Positions 17,495-26,294 of a stretch of DNA of 64,000 nt are shown here, piece after piece (position 1 is the stretch's first letter; the number at the start of each line of letters is the position of its first letter). Both the position numbers and the translations under genes were made by a program. The notes beneath the pieces are model-generated. The model was not told the DNA's origin, did not search any database, and was given only the letters and a program-made list of their open reading frames with translations. Origin of the DNA: an uncultured Propionibacteriaceae bacterium (GTDB lineage: Bacteria > Actinomycetota > Actinomycetes > Propionibacteriales > Propionibacteriaceae); the NCBI GenBank assembly GCA_936924635.1, contig CAKZHP010000133.1:62001-126000 (forward strand), written 5' to 3'.

Positions 17495-18999
17495 GGGATG
17501 ATCTCCTCGTGACCCACGCCGAGCTCCTCGCTCACCGTCGGCCGGCCTGATGCCGTGGCACAGATCAGGTCGAGGAGCTGCTCCCCCATCTCCGTCACCG
17601 TGCTGGTGCCGGTGAGGATCGGGCCGCAGTCCAGGTCGATGTCAGCGGCCATGCGCCGGGCCATCTCCGAGTTCGTCGCCACCTTCAGGCACGGGGTGGG
17701 CTTGGAGCCGAACACCGAGCCGCGCCCGGTGGTGAACACCACGACGTTCGCGCCGCCGGCGACCTGGCCCGTCACCGCCACGGGGTCGTACCCGGGGGTG
17801 TCCATCACCACCAGCCCAGAGCCGGGCACCCGCTCGCCGTACTCGACGACCGCGCTCAGCGGCGCCGTACCGGCCTTGGCGACCGCACCGAGCGACTTCT
17901 CCACGATCGTGGTGATGCCGCCGGCCTTGTTGCCGGCCGACGGGTTGGCGTCGAGGCTGGCGCCGTTGCGGGCGGTGTAGTCCTCCCACCAGTCGATCTT
18001 CGCCATCAGCGCGTCGGCGACGGCGGGCTCGCTGGCGCGCGCTGCGAGCAGGTGCTCGGCGCCGTAGATCTCGGGCATCTCCGCGAGGATCGTGGTGCCC
18101 CCTGCGGCCACGATCACGTCGGAGGCGTACCCGAGCGCCGGGTTGGCCGTGACGCCCGACCAGGCGTCGGACCCGCCGCACTTGAGCCCCAGCACGAGCT
18201 CGTCGAGGCCGCACTCCTCGCGGACGGCACCGATGCCTGCCGCCATCTCGCGCACCATCTCGACGCCGCGGGCGACCGCCGCCTTGGTGCCGCCGGTGTC
18301 CTGGATCGTGTACGAGACCACGGGCACGTCGGTCACGCCCAGGTCGGCCAGGAAGTCGTCGATGGTGAGCATCTCGCAGCCGAGCCCGACGACCACCAGG
18401 CCGCCGATGTTGGGGTGGGTGGCATAGCCGATCAGCGTGCGCCGCAGGATCTCCCAGCCCGGCCCCTTCGTCTCCAGCCCGCACCCGGAGGCGTGCGTCA
18501 GGGCGACCACGCCGTCGACGCCTGCCAGGTCTTCGAGGTCGAACGCCCGCGCGATGTGCTGGGCGACGGTGGCCGAGCAGTTCACGGTGGTGAGCACGCC
18601 GATGTAGTTGCGGGTGGCGACCCGTCCGTCGGGTCGGCGGATGCCCGAGAAGGTGCGCGTACGGCTGACGGTGGGCGCGACGCCGGCGTGAGTGTCGGCC
18701 AGCACCCGGGTGTCGCGTGACGGCATGCCGAGGTTTTGGGTGTGCACGTGGGCACCCTCGGCGACCGGCTCGGTGGTGACGCCGATCACCTGCCCGTACT
18801 TGTGGACCAGCTCACCGGCCGCCAGGGCCCGCCGGGCGACCTTGTGACCGCGGGGGACATCGGTCAGGCAGGTCAGGGACGGCAGACCGGCAGCGTTGAC
18901 GAGCTCACCGCCCGCGATGTCCCGCAGGGCCACGAGGACGTCGTCACTGGCGTGCATCTCCACGAGCGCGGGCGTGAGCGCGACGTCCTGGCTCGTCAC
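17470..18999 (-). CDS. UxaA-family altronate/galactarate-type dehydratase
   Basis: A 509-residue protein with an N-terminal SAF-like domain (about 1-105, DVLVALRDIAGGELV) fused to the UxaA catalytic domain (about 120-509). Landmarks are GCGLETKGP, LGCEML, LKCGGSDAWSG and GGANVVVFTTGRGS, with Cys and His residues suited to the iron site. Family members dehydrate altronate, galactarate or related aldonates to 2-keto-3-deoxy acids. The GTG start has GGAGGTGGG about 10 bases upstream. It is first in an operon with an oxidoreductase and a DUF4303 protein, suggesting hexuronate or aldonate use. Confidence 0.85.
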   Translation of the reverse strand: MTSQDVALTPALVEMHASDDVLVALRDIAGGELVNAAGLPSLTCLTDVPRGHKVARRALAAGELVHKYGQVIGVTTEPVAEGAHVHTQNLGMPSRDTRVLADTHAGVAPTVSRTRTFSGIRRPDGRVATRNYIGVLTTVNCSATVAQHIARAFDLEDLAGVDGVVALTHASGCGLETKGPGWEILRRTLIGYATHPNIGGLVVVGLGCEMLTIDDFLADLGVTDVPVVSYTIQDTGGTKAAVARGVEMVREMAAGIGAVREECGLDELVLGLKCGGSDAWSGVTANPALGYASDVIVAAGGTTILAEMPEIYGAEHLLAARASEPAVADALMAKIDWWEDYTARNGASLDANPSAGNKAGGITTIVEKSLGAVAKAGTAPLSAVVEYGERVPGSGLVVMDTPGYDPVAVTGQVAGGANVVVFTTGRGSVFGSKPTPCLKVATNSEMARRMAADIDLDCGPILTGTSTVTEMGEQLLDLICATASGRPTVSEELGVGHEEIIPWRIGAVM

Positions 19000-19102
19000 C
19001 CCGGCCCACCTCCAGCGGCTGGTCCCCTAGTGACACCCAGGTTCGGGGTGCCCTCTCCACCCAACCCCGGCCCCGATGCCAAGTCAAGCGCCGCGCTCCG
19101 CC

Positions 19103-19161
19103 GGTCGAGCAGGCATCCGCCGAGGAACCGCCCGCCGGTCGAGCAAGCATCCCCCGAGAAC
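19103..19161 (+). repeat. Two partial heads of the dispersed repeat
   Basis: GGTCGAGCAGGCATCCGCCGAG (19103) and a second start at 19137 with GGTCGAGCAAGCATCCCCCGAG each match the first 25 or so bases of the complete copy at 19170, including one arm of hairpin 1. Both stop before the second arm. They stand head-to-tail 34 bases apart. Confidence 0.6.
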
Positions 19162-19169
19162 GGACAGCC

Positions 19170-19246
19170 GGTTGAGCAAGCATCTCCCGAGGCACGAGGG
19201 GGATGCGCGTCGAGACCCGGCCTGGTCGAGCGCCAGCGAGACCAGG
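19170..19246 (+). repeat. Dispersed two-hairpin intergenic repeat, copy R2
   Basis: It starts GGTTGAGCAAG. Hairpin 1 pairs GCATCTCCC (19180-19188) with GGGGGATGC (19198-19206) using one T-G wobble and a 9-base loop. The linker is GCGTCGAGACC. Hairpin 2 pairs CCTGGTC with GACCAGG (19221-19227 with 19240-19246) around the loop GAGCGCCAGCGA. Confidence 0.75.
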
Positions 19247-19276
19247 ACGACGAGCACCACCATGCACCCCCCCAGG

Positions 19277-19355
19277 CCGGCTTACCTTCGCAACCTCAGG
19301 ACGCCGGGTTTCGAATCGGATCTCCTTCGCAAGCTCAGGCGATCCTCACTCAACC
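19277..19355 (-). repeat. Dispersed two-hairpin intergenic repeat, copy R3
   Basis: Minus-strand copy starting GGTTGAGTGAG. Hairpin 1 is GATCGCCT/AGGAGATC with one mismatch and a 10-base loop. The linker is TTCGAAACCC. Hairpin 2 has a 5-bp stem CCGGC/GCCGG (19277-19281 with 19303-19307). It lies tail-to-tail with copy R2, just downstream of the leuA terminator. Confidence 0.7.
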
Positions 19356-19359
19356 ACCG

Positions 19360-19407
19360 ACAACGCGGCAGCTGTGCTCCGATGTCGGAGCACAGCTGCC
19401 GCGTTGT
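19360..19407 (-). terminator. Intrinsic terminator of leuA
   Basis: A perfect 23-bp inverted repeat (19360-19382 with 19385-19407) lies 11 bases after the leuA stop. There is no T-run, as is usual for actinobacterial I-shaped terminators. Confidence 0.8.
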
Positions 19408-19418
19408 GCTGGTCCTGG

Positions 19419-21215
19419 CTACGGCCGCAAGCCCACCGGGTCGGCCGGCTCGGACTGCGGCACCACCATGTGGGCCCGGTTCACGGCGCTGCAGACGGCG
19501 CGCAGCGAGGCGGTGACGATGCTGGAGTCGGTGCCGACGCCCCAGTAGACGCCGCCCTCGGTCTCCTCGTCACCGACGATCTCGGCCTCCACGTACGCCA
19601 CCGCCTTGGCGTCGCCACCCGCGGCCATCGCGTGCTCCACGTAGTCGAGCACCCGCACCTGGTAGCCCAGCAGCGACAGCCCGTCGACGAAGGCCGACAG
19701 CGGCCCGTTGCCCTCCCCCTCGATGGAGCGCTCGGCGCCACGCTCGCGTACGGTCGCCGACACCCGGTAGGTGCCGTCGCTGGAGGCCAGCTCGCTGGAG
19801 AGCAGCTCCAGCGGCTCGGTGCCCCGCAGGTACTCGGTGGTGAAGATGTCGCCGATCTGCTCGCTGGTGACCTCGCCGCCCTCGGCGTCGGTGTGGCGCT
19901 GCACGACCCGCGAGAACTCCATCTGCAGCCGGCGAGGCAGGTCGAGGTGGTGGTCGGTCTTCATCAGGTACGCCATCCCGCCCTTGCCCGACTGCGAGTT
20001 GACGCGGATCACGGCCTCGTAGGAGCGGCCGACGTCGAACGGGTCAATGGGCAGGTACGGAGCCTCCCACGCGATCTCGTGCATGTCCTTGCCCTGCTGC
20101 TCGGCCTGACGCTCCAGGTCCTCGAGGCCCTTCTTGATGGCGTCCTGGTGGGAGCCGGAGAACGCGGTGTAGACCAGGTCTCCCGCGTACGGGTGGCGCG
20201 GGTGCACCGGCAGGCCCGTGCAGTACTCGACCGTGCGGCGGATCTCGTCGATGTCGGAGAAGTCGATCTTCGGGTCGATGCCCTGGCTGAACAGGTTCAG
20301 CCCCAGGGTCACCAGGCACACGTTGCCCGTCCGCTCCCCGTGCCCGAACAGGCAGCCCTCGACCCGGTCGGCGCCGGCCATCAGCGCCAGCTCGGTCGCC
20401 GCCACGGCGGTGCCACGGTCGTTGTGCGGGTGCAGGGAGATCGCGACGTGCGGGCGGTTCTTCACGTGGCGCCCGAAGTACTCGATCTGGTCGGCGTACG
20501 TGTTCGGCGTGGATCGCTCCACTGTCGCGGGCAGGTTGAGGATGATCTCGCGACCCTCCCCCGGCTGCCAGACGTCCATCACCTGGTTGCAGATCTCGAT
20601 GGCGAACTCGGTGGGCGTCTGGGTGAAGATCTCCGGGCTGTACTCGTACCCGAACTGCGTGTCGCCCAGCAGCCGCTCGGCGTGCTGCATGACCAGGCGG
20701 GTGCCGTTCACGGCGAGGTCGATGCACTGCTGCTCGCTGATGCGGAACACCACGCGGCGGAACAGCTCCGCGGCGGCGTTGTACAGGTGGATGTTCGCCC
20801 GGTGGGCACCGACCAGGCTCTCGGCGGTGCGGGAGATCAGGTCCTCACGGGCCTGGGTCAGCACCGAGATCTGTACGTCGTCGGGGATCCGGTCCTCGGT
20901 GATCAGCTTGCGCACGAAGTCGAAGTCGGTCTGCGACGCCGAGGGGAAGCCTACCTCGATCTCCTTGTAGCCCATCTTCACCAGCAGCTCGAACATGCGC
21001 AGCTTGCGGTTGGGAGTCATGGGGTCGATCAACGCCTGGTTTCCGTCACGCAGATCGGTGGACAGCCAGCGTGGCGCCTGGGTGATCTTGGCGGCAGGCC
21101 AGGTGCGGTCGGGCAGGTCGATGGGCACGAACGGCGTGTACCGGCCGAACGGCATCGGCGAGGGCTGCTGCACGGGGGCGGCGCCCTGCGGGCGGGTGCC
21201 GAAGGTCTGGGTCAT
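19419..21215 (-). CDS. leuA: 2-isopropylmalate synthase
   Basis: A 598-residue LeuA, which condenses 2-oxoisovalerate with acetyl-CoA in the first committed step of leucine synthesis. The catalytic TIM barrel opens with LSTDLRDGNQALIDPM, the metal-binding Asp motif. HPHNDRGTAVAATELAL supplies the HxH ligands and the C-terminal LeuA dimer (leucine feedback) domain follows. The long actinobacterial form of about 600 residues is as expected. ATG 21215 is chosen for the upstream GAGGAACC; the upstream extension covers leader sequence. A leader peptide and attenuator hairpin precede it, and a 23-bp terminator follows. Confidence 0.95.
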   Translation of the reverse strand: MTQTFGTRPQGAAPVQQPSPMPFGRYTPFVPIDLPDRTWPAAKITQAPRWLSTDLRDGNQALIDPMTPNRKLRMFELLVKMGYKEIEVGFPSASQTDFDFVRKLITEDRIPDDVQISVLTQAREDLISRTAESLVGAHRANIHLYNAAAELFRRVVFRISEQQCIDLAVNGTRLVMQHAERLLGDTQFGYEYSPEIFTQTPTEFAIEICNQVMDVWQPGEGREIILNLPATVERSTPNTYADQIEYFGRHVKNRPHVAISLHPHNDRGTAVAATELALMAGADRVEGCLFGHGERTGNVCLVTLGLNLFSQGIDPKIDFSDIDEIRRTVEYCTGLPVHPRHPYAGDLVYTAFSGSHQDAIKKGLEDLERQAEQQGKDMHEIAWEAPYLPIDPFDVGRSYEAVIRVNSQSGKGGMAYLMKTDHHLDLPRRLQMEFSRVVQRHTDAEGGEVTSEQIGDIFTTEYLRGTEPLELLSSELASSDGTYRVSATVRERGAERSIEGEGNGPLSAFVDGLSLLGYQVRVLDYVEHAMAAGGDAKAVAYVEAEIVGDEETEGGVYWGVGTDSSIVTASLRAVCSAVNRAHMVVPQSEPADPVGLRP

Positions 21216-21266
21216 CTGAGAGGTTCCTCGCTGGTGTGGATGGGAGCGCCGGCGCACAACGACTCT

Positions 21267-21306
21267 CCGCAGCGAGGAGGCCGACTGCTAGCGGGCCTCG
21301 CTGCGG
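21267..21306 (-). terminator. Leader attenuator hairpin of leuA
   Basis: An 11-bp perfect inverted repeat, CCGCAGCGAGG/CCTCGCTGCGG (21267-21277 with 21296-21306). One arm lies within the last codons of the leader peptide, so a ribosome stalled at the Leu codons could change its folding. Alternative pairing through GGCC in the loop is possible. Confidence 0.65.
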
Positions 21307-21335
21307 CGACCAAGAAGCAGCGCCGTCCACGACAT
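21288..21335 (-). CDS. leuL: leuA leader peptide
   Basis: A 15-codon frame reads MSWTALLLGRRSEAR and contains three consecutive Leu codons (CTG CTT CTT). CTT is rare in this genome, which would slow translation when leucine is scarce. A TAGCGT box lies 7 bases before the ATG, so translation can begin at the 5' end of a leaderless transcript. Its 3' end overlaps one arm of the attenuator hairpin. Leucine-dependent attenuation of leuA through Leu-rich leader peptides has been proposed for Actinobacteria; this copy was found by eye. Confidence 0.75.
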   Translation of the reverse strand: MSWTALLLGRRSEAR

Positions 21336-21342
21336 GCCGGTC

Positions 21343-21348
21343 ACGCTA
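21343..21348 (-). promoter_or_regulatory. -10 box of the leuL-leuA transcript
   Basis: TAGCGT lies 7 bases upstream of the leader-peptide ATG at 21335, placing the transcription start at or near that ATG. Confidence 0.5.
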
Positions 21349-21416
21349 GCACCCGGCACCTGCGCCGACCACCCCGTCCACGGGCCGATCTAGCTCCCTG
21401 GTCCGGGCCACCCACC

Positions 21417-21947
21417 TCAGCAGCGGTCGAGGATGCCGGTCACGAAGCGCTGCCACGTACGGCCCCGCGGCGGCGGTGCACCAGCGCCCCCCGCGCCCTC
21501 CAGCACGACCAGCCCGTGAGCCAGCGCCCAGCGCCGGTAGCCCTCCTCGCCGTCACCGAGCACCGCGGCGCACGCGTCGATGAGGCGGCGACGCCGCTCC
21601 GGCTGGATGCCCAGGGCCTCCAGGTCGTGCTGGAACAGCACCTGGTAGACGCCGGCGTGCTCCCGGGCCCAGGCGGCGTACCGCACCGGCGCTCCCTCCG
21701 GCTCGGAGCCGAGCCCCTCGCGCAGCAGGGCCGCTGCGTCCTCGTACACGGTGTCGAGCAGGGGTCCGATGCCGCCGAACGTGCTGTAGACGGACATCGT
21801 GGACCGGCCCGATGCGGCGGCGATGCGGCGGACCGAGAGATCCGCCGTCCCCGACTCCTCCAGCAGCGCGAGCACGCCCGAGCGCAGCCTCTCCCTGACC
21901 GTCGGCGTGGCGCTCTCGCTGCGCACCCGGGTCTTGCCGTCTCCCAC
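21417..21947 (-). CDS. TetR-family transcriptional regulator
   Basis: A 176-residue repressor with an N-terminal helix-turn-helix, ADLSVRRIAAASGRSTMSVYSTFGG (about 27-51), and a ligand-binding C-terminal domain of the TetR_C type. The GTG at 21947 is chosen because TACAGT lies 7 bases upstream (leaderless) and the family's usual N-terminus begins shortly after. A half-palindrome overlaps this -10 box, suggesting autorepression. The divergent gene at 22107 encodes a small membrane protein and may be its target. Confidence 0.82.
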   Translation of the reverse strand: MGDGKTRVRSESATPTVRERLRSGVLALLEESGTADLSVRRIAAASGRSTMSVYSTFGGIGPLLDTVYEDAAALLREGLGSEPEGAPVRYAAWAREHAGVYQVLFQHDLEALGIQPERRRRLIDACAAVLGDGEEGYRRWALAHGLVVLEGAGGAGAPPPRGRTWQRFVTGILDRC

Positions 21948-21954
21948 GGAGCCG

Positions 21955-21978
21955 ACTGTAACTGGCGTTATACGTAAC
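21955..21978 (-). promoter_or_regulatory. TetR gene -10 box and candidate operator
   Basis: The -10 box TACAGT (21955-21960) overlaps a 16-base pseudo-palindrome TGTAACTGGCGTTATA (5 of 6 arm bases match), followed by the palindrome TACGTA. This is the only AT-rich inverted repeat between the two divergent genes. Confidence 0.45.
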
Positions 21979-22106
21979 ACGCGTTCTAACTCTGGCTCCT
22001 CGTTGCCCACCACCGCCCTGGTCACCGGTGGCCTCAGCGCCACCGTGCTCACCATGACGGCCTGCGCCTTCTCGGTGTCATCCCCGACCTGCCCGCACTG
22101 AGGCTC

Positions 22107-22580
22107 ATGGCTCCCCTGGGCGCGACCTTCGCGTTCCTCGCCCTCACCCTCGTGATCCTCTGGGCCCGAGCCGCCGGCTCCCCCTCCCGCGACGCCGTCA
22201 CCTACACCGGCCTCGCTGCGATGACCACCACGGCGGCGCTCGCGGTGATCGAGGCGATCACGCACTACGTGCTCGCCCACACCCCGGCACCCGCCCGCGG
22301 GCAGGCGCTGGCCGGCCCGTTGATGGCGTTCCTGGTGGCCGCCTCGATCGGCTTCCTGGTCGCGATGCTCGCCTTCTCCGCCCTGCTGCGGTCACGGCTC
22401 GTGCCGTGGCTCCCCCTCGCGGTCCTCTGCGCGGGGTCGGCGCTCCTCGGTCTGCGCGCCCAGCTCCCTCCGGCCCTAGGGGCGGTCGGGGTGATCGCCG
22501 TGGATGCCGGGCTGCTGCTCGTGGTCTCGGTCGCCCGTGCCGCGTCCCCGGCCGCGGCGAGCCTGACGGGAGCCCGCTAG
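22107..22580 (+). CDS. Small multi-pass membrane protein, unassigned
   Basis: A 157-residue hydrophobic protein with about five membrane segments (7-22, 33-50, 70-92, 97-120, 125-145). I do not recognise a family. The ATG at 22107 has only a weak purine stretch (GAGG, 3 bases away). The frame is open upstream without a good start codon, so the N-terminus could be longer. It is divergent from the TetR gene, whose candidate operator lies in the shared intergenic region. Its 3' end overlaps the convergent FUSC gene by 4 bases. Confidence 0.6.
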   Translation: MAPLGATFAFLALTLVILWARAAGSPSRDAVTYTGLAAMTTTAALAVIEAITHYVLAHTPAPARGQALAGPLMAFLVAASIGFLVAMLAFSALLRSRLVPWLPLAVLCAGSALLGLRAQLPPALGAVGVIAVDAGLLLVVSVARAASPAAASLTGAR

Positions 22581-23821
22581 CCCCGCCTCGGCGTCTCGGC
22601 CCACGACCAGACCGCGCTCGGCTCGTCCGAGGGCAATGGCTCCAGGTCGTCGTCGGGGTCGGTGTGGCCCGCGCCGGGAAGGGCGGCACGGGCCTCCTGC
22701 CGGCTGAGGCCCGTGAGCTGCAGGATGTCCACCACATACGCCCGCAGCAGCGACACCAGCGCCGCGGAACGCCAGTCGTCGTCGGCTCCCGGTCGAAGCC
22801 CCGCCGCCAGCTCGCGCGCGCGGACCCGGGCGTGCTTCGGCGGCACGAAGCTGCCGACCGACCCGGAGAGGTAGACCAGCACCCCGGCCGCCCGCTCCAC
22901 GAGACCGGCCAGGTCGGGCAACGGGCCCGTCACGGCGACCACGCCCCGCGCCTGCCGCGCCAGCACGTACAACGTGGTCGTCGCCCGCTCCGCCAGCGTG
23001 TAGACCCGGCTCAGCTCGTCGAGCTCCGTCCGGGCGCGCCGGTGCCGTGGGCTGAGCGCCGCGGTCTCCAGCGCCGACGTGGTGGCGGTCGTGCCGTCGT
23101 CGAGGATCTCCTGCACCAGCACCAGCTCGGAGATCGCGTCCTTGAGCGCCTCGTCGTCGCCGTCGCGGAGACCCCGGGCCAGCGACTGGGTCGTGCGCGC
23201 GAGCTCGTCGAGGCCGTTCCGGGCGTACCGGCGCGGCCGCACCGTGATCCGCCCCGGGACCACCACGGTGAAGACCACCGCGACCAGGGTGCCGATCAGC
23301 GCGTCCTGCCAGCGGCCCAGCGCTGTGCCGCCACCGAGCGCGATCGCGGCCAGCCCCACGATCGTCACCGACTGCAGGGCGGCCTGGTAGGTGAACAGCT
23401 CGCTGCGGTCGATGAACCGACCCACCAGCGGCGCGACGAGCAGGATCAGCAGCACCTGCCACCACCCGAACCCGAGGTTGTGGCCCACCAGCTCACCCAG
23501 CCAGATGCCAAGGGTGGCCCCACCGCCCATCTCCAGCACCCGGCGGGGGCGGCGGTTGCGCGTGAACCCCAGGCACAGGTACGTGCAGATCGGCGCGAAC
23601 AGCGGCGCGCTGTGCCCGAGCCAGGCCTCGGCGACCAGGAAGGCCACAGCCGCCGCCAGTGCCGACTGCAGGTTGGGCACGAAGGCGCCCTGGACTCGTC
23701 GCCACCCCTGCCGTACGCGCGCGGAGAAGTAGGCCCAGCCCTTGCGGGCACCGATCGCAGACGCCGCGCTCGCAGCCGACACGACGCGCCGGGGCGTCAG
23801 GCGTCGGTCGTTCTCAGGCAC
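22577..23821 (-). CDS. FUSC-family (aromatic acid exporter-like) membrane protein
   Basis: A 414-residue protein with N-terminal hydrophobic segments (about 50-190, including AALAAAVAFLVAEAW, LGIWLGELVGHNLGFGWWQVLL and AALQSVTIVGLAAIALGG). They match the FUSC/ArAE transmembrane bundle with its RNRRPRRVLEM cytoplasmic loop. A soluble helical C-terminal half (about 215-375) follows. Such proteins are thought to export aromatic carboxylates; the substrate is unknown here. It ends head-on with the small membrane protein gene and lies 9 bases downstream of the amylosucrase gene, so it may be cotranscribed with it. Confidence 0.8.
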   Translation of the reverse strand: MPENDRRLTPRRVVSAASAASAIGARKGWAYFSARVRQGWRRVQGAFVPNLQSALAAAVAFLVAEAWLGHSAPLFAPICTYLCLGFTRNRRPRRVLEMGGGATLGIWLGELVGHNLGFGWWQVLLILLVAPLVGRFIDRSELFTYQAALQSVTIVGLAAIALGGGTALGRWQDALIGTLVAVVFTVVVPGRITVRPRRYARNGLDELARTTQSLARGLRDGDDEALKDAISELVLVQEILDDGTTATTSALETAALSPRHRRARTELDELSRVYTLAERATTTLYVLARQARGVVAVTGPLPDLAGLVERAAGVLVYLSGSVGSFVPPKHARVRARELAAGLRPGADDDWRSAALVSLLRAYVVDILQLTGLSRQEARAALPGAGHTDPDDDLEPLPSDEPSAVWSWAETPRRG

Positions 23822-23830
23822 GGACGAACC

Positions 23831-25744
<1,914 letters not shown>

Positions 25745-25826
25745 GTGCACACTGTGGCATCCGCAAACGACACGGGGCATCGTGCGCTCCAGCCGCGAGT
25801 ACGCGGCACGCGTGCCACGGTCCGTC

Positions 25827-26279
25827 TCAGGCGGGCCGGTAGCCCGGGGGCAGCGCAGCCCCGGCCGGCGCGCAGTCCGACTCTCCCGCGGGCCCGATCA
25901 CCCTGGTCCAGCCGCTCCTGTCGCAGCTGGAGGGCAGCGGGCGGTTGCCGAGCGGCTCCCACGCGTACCCGGGCGGCAGCGCCGAGCCCTCCCGGAAGCA
26001 GGCCCGACCACCCTCGGCCGTCACCGCCGGAGCCTCCCCCTGCACGCACTGCCACTCGTCGGCGACGGGGTTGACCAGCCGCAGCAGGCCGAGCACCACC
26101 GTGGCCGCCAGCGCCCCCAGCGTGGCGATCACCAACAGGCGTCGCCTCCCCGCTGGTTGAGCGAGCACTCCCCGAGGAGCGATGGGGATGCGAGTCGAGA
26201 CCCGACCTGATCGAGCGCCAGCGAGATCAGGGCGTCCGCTCCCGCCGGCGCCAGGCCCGCTCGTCACCATGGTGAGCAC
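25827..26279 (-). CDS. Small single-pass membrane protein whose 5' end overlaps a dispersed repeat
   Basis: The 150-codon frame has one membrane helix (RRLLVIATLGALAATVVLGLL, about 46-65 when read from 26279). A Cys-containing outer domain follows, with two copies of an ALPPGYAWEP/ALPPGYRPA-type motif and Cys residues at WQCVQ, ACFRE, SSCDRS and SDCAP that could form two disulfides. Residues 1-44 are translated from repeat copy R4, which is not protein-like. The native start is probably a GTG near 26171 (VLAQPAGRRRL), inside the repeat. Function not recognised. Confidence 0.6.
   Translation of the reverse strand: MLTMVTSGPGAGGSGRPDLAGARSGRVSTRIPIAPRGVLAQPAGRRRLLVIATLGALAATVVLGLLRLVNPVADEWQCVQGEAPAVTAEGGRACFREGSALPPGYAWEPLGNRPLPSSCDRSGWTRVIGPAGESDCAPAGAALPPGYRPA
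26155..26231 (+). repeat. Dispersed two-hairpin intergenic repeat, copy R4
   Basis: It starts GGTTGAGCGAG. Hairpin 1 is weaker (GCACTCCCC with TGGGGATGC, two mismatches) around a 9-base loop. The linker is GAGTCGAGACCC. Hairpin 2 is a perfect CCTGATC/GATCAGG stem (26206-26212 with 26225-26231). Its loop GAGCGCCAGCGA is identical to that of R2, while one stem pair is changed from G-C to A-T. It overlaps the 5' part of the membrane-protein frame on the other strand. Confidence 0.7.
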
Positions 26280-26294
26280 CGTACGCCCTCGCGC

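Noticed and set aside
19401..21977. Long plus-strand frame opposite leuA
   Set aside because: It mirrors leuA codons (Val/His/Arg/Gly-rich product), while leuA on the minus strand is unmistakable.
22025..22106. N-terminal extension or frameshift joining 22003-22101 to the membrane-protein gene at 22107
   Set aside because: The in-frame upstream sequence has no good start codon or RBS, and the other frame stops at 22101 without family resemblance.
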